64,000 nucleotides of DNA from Bacteroidales bacterium (GTDB lineage Bacteria; Bacteroidota; Bacteroidia; Bacteroidales; Muribaculaceae), in contig SUXJ01000007.1 in the NCBI GenBank assembly GCA_015061005.1, forward strand, positions 62,001 to 126,000, in the 5' to 3' direction. How positions within the stretch are numbered: position 1 is the stretch's first letter; every line of letters begins with the position of its first letter. The notes under the pieces were generated by a model. The model worked only from the letters and a program-made list of their open reading frames with translations. It was not told the DNA's origin and made no database searches. The position numbers were made by a program, and so were the translations under genes. Shown one piece after another: positions 27,077-36,825 of this stretch.

Positions 27077-27844
27077 TTAAATAATCTCAATCGCGCTCGC
27101 TGGAATCCATGCTCGATGACTATCATCAACCATTACATCATACCAAGTCTCATCTCCGGGCGTGATTGAGGTCAAAATATATACCTTAGCTCCCTCATGA
27201 AGAAGCAAGGCTTCCTCACTCCTATTCATGGGAGTACGCGGGGTTGTTGATAGATTAACGGATTTAACCATCACTATTGCCTCATTATCCGCAGTCGCTT
27301 TGGACGCCTCTCGATATGCTAAAATGTTAATGACCACACACAGCATCAGCGTTAATCCTCCGCCAAAGAATCCAACCTTACGAATCATCACTCCTTGACC
27401 AAAGAAATAGATAACTGCGCCGATCAGAGTCAACACAAAGAAAACTATCCCGATGATACTCCACGCATTAGGAGGCATTAACCGACCAACTTTATCGGTC
27501 ATAGCACCCACAAACGATTCCTGAGTCTCAATTCTGTCAACTGTCTTAGAGTTCACAAAATCCAAGTTTTCTCTGATATCATTATTATTCGGGTCCAATC
27601 TTAGTGCTCGCTCATAATTCAAGATTGCTGCACCTAAGTTGCCAAGACGGTAATGCGCGTTTCCGAGATTATAATATCTCTCGGCAGAGGGGCCTAATTC
27701 ATCAATGGCTTGACTATACAAGCGCACAGCATCATCATATTTATCGCTGAGATACGCGGAGTCAGCTTCTGCAACGACTCCGGCTCGAACGGGCAACAAA
27801 GTGAAGAATGTCAGTATGAGAAATAAGATTTTTTTCATATACAA
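27077..27844 (-). CDS. batE: BatE: TPR and SH3-like protein of the Bat operon
   Basis: The 255-aa protein has a signal peptide, then TPR repeats (AVRLYSQAIDELGPSAERYYNLGNAHYRLGN, LGAAILNYERALRLDPNN). Two membrane helices follow at about 130-190, and a C-terminal SH3-like region (LLHEGAKVYILTSITPGDETWYDVMVDD). It is the last gene of the bat cluster, 3 bp after batD. Bat genes were linked to aerotolerance in Bacteroides fragilis; the biochemical role remains uncertain. Confidence 0.92.
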   Translation of the reverse strand: MYMKKILFLILTFFTLLPVRAGVVAEADSAYLSDKYDDAVRLYSQAIDELGPSAERYYNLGNAHYRLGNLGAAILNYERALRLDPNNNDIRENLDFVNSKTVDRIETQESFVGAMTDKVGRLMPPNAWSIIGIVFFVLTLIGAVIYFFGQGVMIRKVGFFGGGLTLMLCVVINILAYREASKATADNEAIVMVKSVNLSTTPRTPMNRSEEALLLHEGAKVYILTSITPGDETWYDVMVDDSHRAWIPASAIEII

Positions 27845-27847
27845 TAA

Positions 27848-29737
27848 TCAAACTTTAAGACGTTCAATTTCGTCAATTACACCGCGTGCTGATTCATATA
27901 TGCTTTCGGCTCCCCCCGAAGTTTGAGGCGAATAACGAGCCATTTCGCAATCATCAATGATGTTGACCGTTTGCTTAATCAATTCATCGGAAGCTCCGAG
28001 AGATTGAAGAGCATCTATAACCTTTTCTCGACTAAATTGAGATGCGGGAAGAGACAATTTACTGATAAGGTATTCTTGCATGGCACGAAGCAATTCGGCA
28101 TAATAGTCATCGTATTGCTTTGCGCGCAAATACTTACCTGCTTTCGACAAACTTCTGCGAGCAACCTTACCTGCGGCTTTCACCCTTCTTCCATCGGGAT
28201 TAGCATGACGCGCACGCCCATAGGCAAACATTCCAATCACGAAAAACGCAAGAGTAATCGGATATGCAGCCCAATACCATGATTTTTGTGCAATATAAGA
28301 AGGTCTCTCTGCAATATTGTCGGCTCCCATCATGATATGTCTGATATCAGTATTCTTTGCTTGAATATCGCGCTTATTCACACCGGGAACTGCAGCTGAG
28401 CTGACAGAAGCCCCCTGCGCGACGCTTATATCAAAGCCTTGCACAATCTGAGTTTCATACTGACCGGTTGAAGGATTAAAATATACAAAATTCAAATCGC
28501 CAATATGAAAATCTCCAACACTTTGAGGCACAAAAGTATATTCTACAGTTTGAGTGCCTGTCATATTAGAGCCTGCCACTCGAGCACTTGTGGTTACATT
28601 CGGCTCATAAACTTCAAACTCATTCGGAAAATCAATTTGAGGAGCATTAAAGAATTTAATATTTCCCGTTCCGGTAAAAGTGTATACGACATTAGATGCT
28701 TCATTTGTCTTAAATGAACTACTTAACAACTCGGCATTGGCGTTAAATTGTCCGACAGCACCCGAGAAATTAACCGGACGAGGTTCCGGAAGAGGCTTAA
28801 CGTTGATTTTGGCATCTGAAGGACGTAAAACTATTTCCTTACGCTCCGGATAAACTCTATTGAACATAAAATCCTGCACAACAACCTCACGATAAATCGT
28901 CAGATTATAATCAAGCCCTTTGAGCTCAATCTCTCCGGTACGTTGCGGATAAAGGAGTGCGCTGTAAATAACAGCCGAATACATCTTGCGACCATTAACG
29001 GTTTCTTCTCTCCACTGAATGTTCTGAATCTGGTCAAGAGGCTCAATCAAACACCCATCGAACGTGGGCAAACCGGTTGCCGTTATGTTTTCAATTTGCT
29101 GGGCCGTTGAATATACCTTAATATCGCATCTAACGGGCTGCTGCTCATAAACCGAATTTGCAGATACATGAATCTTCATGAACAAGTCATTTGGATTGTC
29201 ATGAAAAGAATCTCGTCCGCCGGTATTCTGTGGCTGAGATTGTCCCTGATCATAATAATCACGCTCATCAAAGGGAAATCCGCCAAAAAAATCATTGGGG
29301 TCGGGAAACGGGCTTTGATTATTGCGTCGACCGCTATTGGCATCGGGAGCACTCACGGTAAATTGCTTAGGCTGAGTTGAAAATTCTTTGCCACCAATAT
29401 TAACAATAATAGACGGCACCTTGACCACAGTTTCCGCTTCAGCTAATACAGTAAAAGTATATGATTTCATCTGTATTGTCTGACGATTCCCATTAAAAAT
29501 ATAGGTCTGGTGCGAAGTGGACACAGAGGGATTATCCATAAGCACTCTACAACCCTGAAGTTCAGGCAATATGGGAGTTGAAATTGCGCCATCCGGATTG
29601 GTAACTTCGATTGTTATGGAGAACGGAGTACCGGCATAAGCCTTTCGAGGCACAGAGACGTCAACGGAAGTTTGCGCCAAAACCGTAGTCACAGCGCACA
29701 CTAAAAACACGATTAATATATATGCTTTGCGTATCAT
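27848..29737 (-). CDS. batD: BatD: membrane protein with large periplasmic beta-rich region
   Basis: The start is set at 29737 (MIRKAYILIVFLVCAVTTVLAQ), which gives a proper signal peptide and follows the batBC stop by 10 bp; the track start at 29833 lies inside batBC. The 629-aa protein has repeated beta-domain oxygen-tolerance segments (VSVPRKAYAGTPFSITIEVTNPDG; VYTFTGTGNIKFFNAPQIDFP). A transmembrane helix lies near residue 460, followed by a cytoplasmic helical tail. A Q/N/G-rich linker with DPNDFFGGFPFDERDY is typical of BatD. Confidence 0.93.
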   Translation of the reverse strand: MIRKAYILIVFLVCAVTTVLAQTSVDVSVPRKAYAGTPFSITIEVTNPDGAISTPILPELQGCRVLMDNPSVSTSHQTYIFNGNRQTIQMKSYTFTVLAEAETVVKVPSIIVNIGGKEFSTQPKQFTVSAPDANSGRRNNQSPFPDPNDFFGGFPFDERDYYDQGQSQPQNTGGRDSFHDNPNDLFMKIHVSANSVYEQQPVRCDIKVYSTAQQIENITATGLPTFDGCLIEPLDQIQNIQWREETVNGRKMYSAVIYSALLYPQRTGEIELKGLDYNLTIYREVVVQDFMFNRVYPERKEIVLRPSDAKINVKPLPEPRPVNFSGAVGQFNANAELLSSSFKTNEASNVVYTFTGTGNIKFFNAPQIDFPNEFEVYEPNVTTSARVAGSNMTGTQTVEYTFVPQSVGDFHIGDLNFVYFNPSTGQYETQIVQGFDISVAQGASVSSAAVPGVNKRDIQAKNTDIRHIMMGADNIAERPSYIAQKSWYWAAYPITLAFFVIGMFAYGRARHANPDGRRVKAAGKVARRSLSKAGKYLRAKQYDDYYAELLRAMQEYLISKLSLPASQFSREKVIDALQSLGASDELIKQTVNIIDDCEMARYSPQTSGGAESIYESARGVIDEIERLKV

Positions 29738-29747
29738 TGTTCGGTGA

Positions 29748-31547
29748 TTACCAATTATTTCCTCTTCTACTCGGAGGAGTGGGTGGCACTTGGTTCTTTT
29801 TGCGTGCAGCGGCATCTTTTGCCTCAACAGCATTGAGAATTTGCTTTCTCGTTTCAGGGCTCAGACTGCCTTGTCCGCCCTGCTGTTGTTGCTGTTGCTG
29901 CTGTTGTTGCTGCTGCTGTTGTTCTTGTTGTTGCTGCTCTTGATTTTGCTCGTTTTGTTGATCTTGGCTTTGTTGATTATTATTTTGTTGCTGTTCGAGC
30001 AGTTTTTGGATATAGCGCATATTTCTGCGTGCCTCCTCATTAGTCGGATTCACACGCAATGCGCGCTTATAACAATCAAGTGCTAAATTAAGAGCTTGTG
30101 GATTCTGTTGCTGATATGCTTCGAACATTAAGTTACCAAGATTAAATGCAGCCGATTCCTTTACCAACGGGTCATTGGCATTCATTGCCAAACCTGCAAA
30201 AGAATCCAAAGCGAGCTCTCGAGGAGTCACTTTGCTGCTATCACTCGTTGCAACACTCATTTGAGGGTCAAGCATAAGCCGTGTTAGAGCAAGATTATAT
30301 TTAGCAACTTCACTTTCATTATTAGCATCTAATGCATTTAAATATAAGAGTTCCGCATCACCAAAATTTCCGGCTGTAAATTGCTCATTACCTTCGCGAA
30401 CATACTTTCTTTCCTTACGAGTGGTCGTGTCCTCGTTCGGCTCTATTGGTGGCATAAGTGCTTGTGCTGAGGCACTAAATCCGGCACAGAGTAGCATGGC
30501 AACGACAGTTGAGCCCTTCCCAAAGAAATTATATTTACGCAAGAAGCCGATTTTACGATTCGAGAACAAGCAATCCAACAGGATAAAAATTAAAGCAATC
30601 CATGCAAAGACCGGGAAGCGTTCATCATTAGTTCCATAATTGACTTTGCCGAGATTAGCAGTCTTCATTTCGCTCAAATGAGTAACGAGTTCATTGATTG
30701 CAGAACCGGAGGCACCATTAACGTATATACCACCACCCTCTTCTGCTATAGACTTTGCCAATTCCTCATTCAAGTATGTAGTTACAACTTGACCTGAATC
30801 GTCTTTCAAGAAATTCTTATATGAATTATCCAACGGGATTTGTGCTCCTTTACCTGAACCAAGTCCAACGACATTTATTTGTATACCTTCCTCGGCGGCG
30901 ACCTTTGCCATAGTCATGGCGTCGCCAATTTGATCCTCAGCATCTGTTATGACAATTATTGAACGCTCAACATCCGGTTCACCACTAAAAGAGTTCATTG
31001 CAAGCTGAATAGCAGCACCAATATCCGTTCCCTGATTACCAACCATGCCGGTGGAAATTTCATTCAGATACATTCGCGCGGATATATAGTCCGGAGTGAG
31101 AGGCAGTTGAGTAAAAGCATCGCCGGCAAAAACAATCAGCCCTATCCGGTCATTTTTCAGTCGAGAAATCAGCGAATTGAGAATAAACTTGGCTCGTTTC
31201 AAACGAGAAGCCCCACGCAATTCATCTGTTGACGAAGCGAGCATTGAATTAGAAACGTCGACCGCCACGATCAACTCAATACCTTGTAATTCCTCCTCAA
31301 TAACTTTTCCTTTTGTTCGAGGTCGGGCTAACATAATAGACATTGCCGCTATCGCGGCGAGTGCCACTATAATTTTAAACGTTGGAAGATACTTGGACAC
31401 GTCCGGCATTAACGTCTCCAATAAGTCCTGTCGCCCAAAACGTGTCAACATTTTACGACGACGATAACGAGCATACCAATAGAGCAATGCAAAGAAAGGC
31501 ACTGCAATGAGCAGTAACAAAAGTAGAGGATATGCAAAGTTTACCAT
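29748..31547 (-). CDS. batB/batC: BatB-BatC fusion: von Willebrand A domain plus TPR and polyglutamine region
   Basis: The first 330 or so of 599 residues are BatB: two N-terminal membrane helices, a von Willebrand A domain with the MIDAS parts DVSNSMLAS, FAGDAFTQLP and ITDAEDQIGD, and a closing membrane helix. The second part matches BatC: REGNEQFTAGNFGDAELLY and further TPR repeats, then a Q-rich stretch with a run of 15 or so glutamines and a short basic end. In many Bacteroidetes BatB and BatC are separate. The join is in frame, so this is a true fusion. The VWA faces the periplasm. Confidence 0.93.
   Translation of the reverse strand: MVNFAYPLLLLLLIAVPFFALLYWYARYRRRKMLTRFGRQDLLETLMPDVSKYLPTFKIIVALAAIAAMSIMLARPRTKGKVIEEELQGIELIVAVDVSNSMLASSTDELRGASRLKRAKFILNSLISRLKNDRIGLIVFAGDAFTQLPLTPDYISARMYLNEISTGMVGNQGTDIGAAIQLAMNSFSGEPDVERSIIVITDAEDQIGDAMTMAKVAAEEGIQINVVGLGSGKGAQIPLDNSYKNFLKDDSGQVVTTYLNEELAKSIAEEGGGIYVNGASGSAINELVTHLSEMKTANLGKVNYGTNDERFPVFAWIALIFILLDCLFSNRKIGFLRKYNFFGKGSTVVAMLLCAGFSASAQALMPPIEPNEDTTTRKERKYVREGNEQFTAGNFGDAELLYLNALDANNESEVAKYNLALTRLMLDPQMSVATSDSSKVTPRELALDSFAGLAMNANDPLVKESAAFNLGNLMFEAYQQQNPQALNLALDCYKRALRVNPTNEEARRNMRYIQKLLEQQQNNNQQSQDQQNEQNQEQQQQEQQQQQQQQQQQQQQGGQGSLSPETRKQILNAVEAKDAAARKKNQVPPTPPSRRGNNW
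29878..30003. repeat. CAG/CAA microsatellite encoding polyglutamine
   Basis: Read on the plus strand this is a mix of CTG, TTG and CTT triplets over about 125 bp. It encodes the Q-rich part of BatC. Such triplet runs can change length by slippage without breaking the frame. Confidence 0.85.
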
Positions 31548-31559
31548 AAAGAGTACTCG

Positions 31560-32561
31560 TTAAGGAATTGAACGACCAATTGTAAGCTTTAACAATAATT
31601 GGAGAGCAAACAGTCCGAAAGCCAACCAAGCCCACAACATATACTCATCATCAGCATGAGTAAAGTTCTTCACATCAAACTTAGTTTTTTCAAGTTTGTC
31701 GATTTCCGCAAAGACGTCTTGTAATGCACCTTCTGACGTTGCAGCAAAATATTTGCCGTTGGTCATTGACGCAATATTTTGCAAAGAGGTGAAATCAACA
31801 GGATCAGTTTGAGCCACACCAATAAACGCGCCCTTCTCATCGAGATATGCAACTTCTTGCGTCTTATTGGCTCCAACTCCAATCGTATAGATTTTAATAT
31901 CTAATTCACGCGCAATCTCTGCTGCTGTCTCCGGGGCAACAATTCCGGTATTGTTAGTGCCATCAGTAATAAGAATTATACTCTTACTTTTGGCAATACC
32001 ATCTTTAATACGATTAATCGCAGAAGCTATTCCATCACCAATAGCAGTGCCGTTTGCACGTATCTGCCTAACGTTAACAGCATTAAGATAATTCATCAAT
32101 AATGCTCTATCCGATGTGAGCGGGACCGCGGAATAACTTTCTCCGGCAAAGAGCACAAGACCCATATTGTCATTTTGACGAGCTTCTACGAATTGACTCG
32201 CCATCTTCTTTGCGACTTCCAAACGATTGTTTTTTCGATCAAGGTCAGCAGCAAGCATTGACTCGGATATGTCAAGAGCCAAAAGAATGTCAGTGCCTTC
32301 AACGTGACTCTTACTCCATGAATCAAAGTTCATTGGGCGAGCGATAACAATTATAAGGCAAGCTATCGCTCCACATCTCATTGCAAACAGAACGTGCCGA
32401 AGCCATAGCTTCCAACCGGCACTAACGTTGGCAAAAGGCTTGGTAGATGAAACACCCATCGTCGGTTCCTTATGTCGGCTCACCACATACCATGCAATCA
32501 ATGGTATGAGCAACAGCAACAACCACAAGGCCTCCGGATGCATAAATTCCTGTCCAATCAT
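31560..32561 (-). CDS. batA: BatA: von Willebrand A domain membrane protein
   Basis: The 333-aa protein has N-terminal membrane helices, a VWA domain with MIDAS residues in LALDISESMLAADL, FAGESYSAVPLTSD and LITDGTNNTG, and a C-terminal membrane helix. It pairs with BatB in the same operon and overlaps the preceding gene by four bases (ATGA). BatA and BatB are thought to form a periplasm-facing complex with the other Bat proteins, driven or chaperoned by the MoxR ATPase encoded upstream. Confidence 0.94.
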   Translation of the reverse strand: MIGQEFMHPEALWLLLLLIPLIAWYVVSRHKEPTMGVSSTKPFANVSAGWKLWLRHVLFAMRCGAIACLIIVIARPMNFDSWSKSHVEGTDILLALDISESMLAADLDRKNNRLEVAKKMASQFVEARQNDNMGLVLFAGESYSAVPLTSDRALLMNYLNAVNVRQIRANGTAIGDGIASAINRIKDGIAKSKSIILITDGTNNTGIVAPETAAEIARELDIKIYTIGVGANKTQEVAYLDEKGAFIGVAQTDPVDFTSLQNIASMTNGKYFAATSEGALQDVFAEIDKLEKTKFDVKNFTHADDEYMLWAWLAFGLFALQLLLKLTIGRSIP

Positions 32562-33535
32562 TTCTTAACCTCCTTTTCTTGGATTTGAGGTTCAGGCTTC
32601 GTATCCTCAACAAAGGTTACTGCTTGATTATATGCACGCATATTATCCTCGGGGAGCGGTCTCATACGGGCAAACTTAACGTAGTCTGCCATTTCAAGAA
32701 TCTCACTCATGAGTTTTGACGCTGTTTTTGCCGGAACTGCGGCATAAACCGCACGTTTGATTTGAGGGGTTGTCATTTCCATAGCATAAATACCGAATCT
32801 ACCTTCGAGATATTCACGCAAAATTTCGGTCAGTATGGTGTAATATTGTTTTTCTTGACCCTTTTCACACAAATTACGCTCACGCAGTTCATTGAGTCGC
32901 CCTATTGCTTTTTCATAAGGCGGTATGACTTTCACTAATGGCATTCTCATCCGAGTAATGAGTTTTTTGCTGAAAATCAGATATGCTAAAATACCACCAA
33001 CGATTAAGGCAATACAGATTACAAATATCCACCAATTATAATACAACCAATCGGGCACCCAATCAAAGAAATGACGTTCTTGATCCACAACAGGCATATA
33101 CGCCTTGGTGTCAATCGTCGTCATTGTGTCGGTATAAGCCGGAAGGACTTTTAGTACAATACTGTTTGAACGAAAAGTATCAAGATTAGCGGTCAAAAAG
33201 AGCCCGGGTATTACATACTCTCCGGAATCCCACGGCTGAATGAGCAAGCTTCTGCGTAATTCCATTTTGTCGCCGGAGAGCATAGTATCAATGCTTGAAA
33301 TATTGCGGATTTCTATGCTCGGAAATAACTCTTGAATCACGTTCTTGTCTTGTTGCTCTTTTACGCTCCACTCAAGAGTGACATCGGGCGATTGCAAAAC
33401 CGTCACATCAATCTTGCGCAACTTACCCTGAACGGTTTCAACAGAGTCTATTGTGGCTGTAACTTTCACATCATGCGCAAAAGCGGAGCACACACAAATG
33501 AGCACTAATGACAATATAAATTTCAATCTTTTCAT
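32558..33535 (-). CDS. Bat-operon membrane protein, unknown function
   Basis: The 325-aa protein starts with a signal peptide (MKRLKFILSLVLICVCSAFAH). It has a beta-rich periplasmic part to about residue 150, one membrane helix (WWIFVICIALIVGGILAYLIF) and a cytoplasmic helical domain with YTILTEILREYLEGRFGIYAMEMTTPQI. A protein of this plan commonly sits between the DUF58 gene and batA in Bacteroidetes; it resembles the DUF4381 group in layout. No catalytic motif is visible. Confidence 0.8.
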   Translation of the reverse strand: MKRLKFILSLVLICVCSAFAHDVKVTATIDSVETVQGKLRKIDVTVLQSPDVTLEWSVKEQQDKNVIQELFPSIEIRNISSIDTMLSGDKMELRRSLLIQPWDSGEYVIPGLFLTANLDTFRSNSIVLKVLPAYTDTMTTIDTKAYMPVVDQERHFFDWVPDWLYYNWWIFVICIALIVGGILAYLIFSKKLITRMRMPLVKVIPPYEKAIGRLNELRERNLCEKGQEKQYYTILTEILREYLEGRFGIYAMEMTTPQIKRAVYAAVPAKTASKLMSEILEMADYVKFARMRPLPEDNMRAYNQAVTFVEDTKPEPQIQEKEVKK

Positions 33536-33543
33536 AGGTTCAA

Positions 33544-34419
33544 CTACTTTATGCCGCGATGATGAAACATTCCCATCAACGCTTTAACATAATCTTCATC
33601 AGTTGCCACACTTGCACAATCAACATGACACCTTGACAAAGTGTAAGTCATCACTTGCTGACGTTCATACCACCATCTGGAGTACGCGTTGCGAACCTTC
33701 TTTGAAGAAGTGTCAACCCAGCATTCCTCACCGCTCTCCAAGTCATTCAAACGTATCAAACCTATCGAGGGCAGCTGAGTATCTCGCTTATCATAGACTT
33801 GAATTGCAGTAACATCATGCTTTCGGGAGGCAATTGACATGGGTTGATAGTAATCAGATGAGTCAATAAAGTCGCTGATTAGGAACGCTGTGCAGCGCTT
33901 CTTTAAAACATCGCTTAAATACCTCAAAGCCTCCCCGATATTAGTTCCCATATTTTCCGGTTGGAAATCCAATAACTCACGAATGATATACAGGATATGA
34001 CGCATACCCTTCTTCGGAGGTATGAACTTCTCGATCTTAGAGGAGAAAAAGATTACTCCGATTTTGTCATTGTTTTGCGAAGCAGAGAACGCCAAAGTCG
34101 CTGCTATCTCCGCAATCATTTCCCGTTTTTGCTCGCCAACCGCTCCAAACAAACGGCTTCCGCTGACATCAATCAGAAGCATCATAGTCAACTCTCGCTC
34201 CTCCTCGTAGACCTTTACGTAGGGGTGATTTTGACGCGCCGTAACGTTCCAATCAATATCGCGAATATCGTCGCCATACTGATATTCACGCACTTCGCTA
34301 AATGTCATGCCACGCCCTTTAAAGGCCGAATGGTACTCTCCCGCAAAAATATTGCGCGACAATCCCTTGGTCTTAATTTCAATCCTGCGGACTTTCTTAA
34401 GAAGTTCGTTGGCATCCAT
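33544..34419 (-). CDS. DUF58 domain protein (VWA-like)
   Basis: The 291-aa protein has the DUF58 signature early (GRGMTFSEVREYQYGDDIRDIDWNVTAR). A VWA-like fold follows with LIDVSGSRLFG and ISDFIDSSDYY. DUF58 proteins are partners of MoxR ATPases and lie next to them here (24 bp). It has no membrane helix and probably acts in the cytosol as the link between MoxR and the membrane Bat proteins (inference). Confidence 0.92.
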   Translation of the reverse strand: MDANELLKKVRRIEIKTKGLSRNIFAGEYHSAFKGRGMTFSEVREYQYGDDIRDIDWNVTARQNHPYVKVYEEERELTMMLLIDVSGSRLFGAVGEQKREMIAEIAATLAFSASQNNDKIGVIFFSSKIEKFIPPKKGMRHILYIIRELLDFQPENMGTNIGEALRYLSDVLKKRCTAFLISDFIDSSDYYQPMSIASRKHDVTAIQVYDKRDTQLPSIGLIRLNDLESGEECWVDTSSKKVRNAYSRWWYERQQVMTYTLSRCHVDCASVATDEDYVKALMGMFHHRGIK

Positions 34420-34443
34420 TACTCAAAAAAATTAGCGAAGCGA

Positions 34444-35439
34444 TTAGGGTACTTGAACTCGGTCAAGTATATTGGATATAATCTCGTCAGTGGTGATATT
34501 ATTAGCCTCGGCTTCGTATGACAGACCAATACGGTGACGCAATACGTCGTGACATACCGCACGAACATCTTCAGGGACTACGAAACCTCTATGCTGCAAG
34601 AAAGCATAAGCTCGCGCAGCCTTAGCCAACGAGATTGATGCACGCGGCGATGCTCCGAAAGAAATAATTCCGGTCAAATCATCAAGACCATAGTCTGACG
34701 GGAAACGTGTTGCAAAAACGATATCAACAATGTAACGCTCAATCTTTTCATCAATATATATTTGAGCTACCGTTTGCTGAGCATCCAAGACTTCTTCAGG
34801 ACGAATCAACGGACGCACATCTGTCTTCACCGGCGAAATATTCTGACGAATAATCAATTTCTCATCTTCGCGAGTCGGATATCCAATGACTACCTTGAGC
34901 AAGAAACGGTCCACTTGCGCTTCCGGCAGAGGATATGTGCCTTCTTGTTCAATCGGGTTCTGAGTCGCCATCACAAGGAATGGTTCGTCGAGTTTGAATG
35001 AATTATCTCCAATCGTTACCTGACGTTCCTGCATTGCCTCAAGAAGTGCACTTTGAACCTTAGCCGGAGCACGGTTTATTTCATCGGCAAGCACAAAGTT
35101 CGCAAAAATCGGGCCGCGCTTAACCTGAAAAGTTTCATTTTTCACAGAATAAACCATCGTGCCAATCACGTCGGCAGGGAGCAAGTCCGGAGTAAATTGA
35201 ATGCGACTATAGTTTGCATCAATCAACTGACTCAAGGTTTTAATCGCTAATGTCTTTGCCAAACCGGGCACACCCTCCAAGAGAATATGACCGTTACTTA
35301 AAAGTGCAATAAGTAGAGATTCAACAAGGTGCTTTTGGCCAACAATTGTCTGATCCATGCCCTTGACGATCATGTCTATAAAATTACTTTTTGCGGCTAC
35401 CAATTCATTTAGCTCGCGGATATTGACAGATTCGCCCAT
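34444..35439 (-). CDS. MoxR-family AAA+ ATPase
   Basis: This 331-aa AAA+ ATPase has Walker A GVPGLAKT, Walker B LADEINRAPAKVQSALLEAM, sensor 1 ATQNPIEQEG and the C-terminal lid helical domain. MoxR ATPases act like chaperones for VWA proteins. It is the first gene of the bat operon. A TAATTTTG box (35497..35490, minus) lies about 50 nt upstream of the start. Confidence 0.96.
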   Translation of the reverse strand: MGESVNIRELNELVAAKSNFIDMIVKGMDQTIVGQKHLVESLLIALLSNGHILLEGVPGLAKTLAIKTLSQLIDANYSRIQFTPDLLPADVIGTMVYSVKNETFQVKRGPIFANFVLADEINRAPAKVQSALLEAMQERQVTIGDNSFKLDEPFLVMATQNPIEQEGTYPLPEAQVDRFLLKVVIGYPTREDEKLIIRQNISPVKTDVRPLIRPEEVLDAQQTVAQIYIDEKIERYIVDIVFATRFPSDYGLDDLTGIISFGASPRASISLAKAARAYAFLQHRGFVVPEDVRAVCHDVLRHRIGLSYEAEANNITTDEIISNILDRVQVP

Positions 35440-35557
35440 AAAAAGAGTATTAGAAAATTGCTTTATTTGTCATTTAGTTTTTTGCGGTGCAAAATTAACT
35501 ATTTAACAAATAAATCGGCCAAAAAGGTTTGTTAATTATTGTTGTTTTAAATTTTTA

Positions 35558-36538
35558 TCAGTTAAACCGCTGATAAATTTCACGAGCCAGCCGTGATGCT
35601 TCACGAATTTTAACATCATCACCGGCAACAAGGCCATATTTCTCGGCAGGCGGTATAACCACAACTGTACCGGCGCCAAGCCTATCGGGATGACCAAGGC
35701 TATCGGCATTTTCCTCATAAATATATACCCAATAATCCATCTGACCATAATGTTGACGAGCCATGGTGGTCAAGAATCTACCGGGCACAATAGTATCAGT
35801 GACTACAACAATAGGTTCCGGCTCGGGTTCGAGCACAATTTCCTGCTCCAAATCTGCTAAGAGTTCTACTTCATCCCCTTCGGTTTCAATGTTAATAGGT
35901 TCACTCATTTCGCATACTTCATCAGAAACAGATTCAGATGGTGCCAAAATAACATTTCTGCTACCAAAATACCATCCGGAAATAAAGCACACCACACAAG
36001 CTACTAACCATGCAATCCAACCAAATGAATTGCGTTTAACATTTGAATCTGATTCTACATCATTTTCCGTTTGAGCTACACCGGCATAACTCGAGTCCGG
36101 TTCTTCATACATTTCCAATTCAACTGAAGGCTCTACTTCGGCAGTAAAATCCTGCTGCTCAGTAACACGATCGGATTCGCATTCTTGTTCCAATAATGGA
36201 GCCTCAGACTCCATATTCTTCCCTATATGCACTTCAGATTCATCTTCTGAATGAGACTCATCATCAAGTTCAAAATCGTCCGGCAATTCCACGGCTTCAA
36301 ACGCTGAAAACGGAGCGTTAACAGCAGCAGCCAAATCGGCATCCGGAGCAAATTCAATCGAATCTCCGGTCACCTTAAAAGATCCAACCTCAGGTATTAA
36401 TACCTCTCCGTCAGATTCTAACCGTTCCGCCGCAAGCATGAATAACTCGCGCACAAAATTTTCCGCATCGGCGACAGAACATTCTGTCAATTCCGCAATG
36501 GACTTCCCAAGTTCTGACAAAATAATAATCCTATCCAT
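35558..36538 (-). CDS. HU-like domain, transmembrane helix and LysM domain protein
   Basis: The 326-aa protein starts with an HU/IHF-like fold (ELGKSIAELTECSVADAENFVRELF, VLIPEVGSFKV). An acidic linker follows, then a single membrane helix (WIAWLVACVVCFISGWYFG, about residue 180), another acidic linker and a C-terminal LysM module (RFLTTMARQHYGQMDYWVYIYEENAD..VVIPP). The layout places an HU-type domain in the cytosol and a peptidoglycan-binding LysM in the periplasm. It follows a conventional HU gene by 5 bp. The HU part lacks the long basic arms, so DNA binding is uncertain. Confidence 0.8.
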   Translation of the reverse strand: MDRIIILSELGKSIAELTECSVADAENFVRELFMLAAERLESDGEVLIPEVGSFKVTGDSIEFAPDADLAAAVNAPFSAFEAVELPDDFELDDESHSEDESEVHIGKNMESEAPLLEQECESDRVTEQQDFTAEVEPSVELEMYEEPDSSYAGVAQTENDVESDSNVKRNSFGWIAWLVACVVCFISGWYFGSRNVILAPSESVSDEVCEMSEPINIETEGDEVELLADLEQEIVLEPEPEPIVVVTDTIVPGRFLTTMARQHYGQMDYWVYIYEENADSLGHPDRLGAGTVVVIPPAEKYGLVAGDDVKIREASRLAREIYQRFN

Positions 36539-36543
36539 AACGC

Positions 36544-36825
36544 TCAGTCTTCAAGATTACGATTTGCCAATTTTCGAAGTTTTCCGCCGGGACAGAACGT
36601 CAGTTCCACTTCCGGAGGCAACAGAAGTCGAGAACCGGAGGCATGATCTACCACTATCTGCTCCCGATGCTTCACTGCCACGAAATTACCGAACGAAGGA
36701 ATCGCAACGGTATCTAACTCCCCACAATGACGGCGCAAGGCTTGTCCAAGAGCCTGAAGCAGAGTTTCTGTGGCTTTTTTATCGCGGCCAATGCGCTTGG
36801 CTAAATCTGATGTTATGGATTTCAT
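36544..36825 (-). CDS. HU-family DNA-binding protein
   Basis: The 93-aa protein has the HU fold order: N-terminal helices ([24 protein letters not shown]), then [14 protein letters not shown] and a C-terminal arm with [15 protein letters not shown]. It differs from housekeeping HU and resembles the HU-related proteins common as paralogues in Bacteroidales. It overlaps engB by four bases and precedes the HU-LysM gene, forming a three-gene unit. Confidence 0.88.
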   Translation of the reverse strand: MKSITSDLAKRIGRDKKATETLLQALGQALRRHCGELDTVAIPSFGNFVAVKHREQIVVDHASGSRLLLPPEVELTFCPGGKLRKLANRNLED

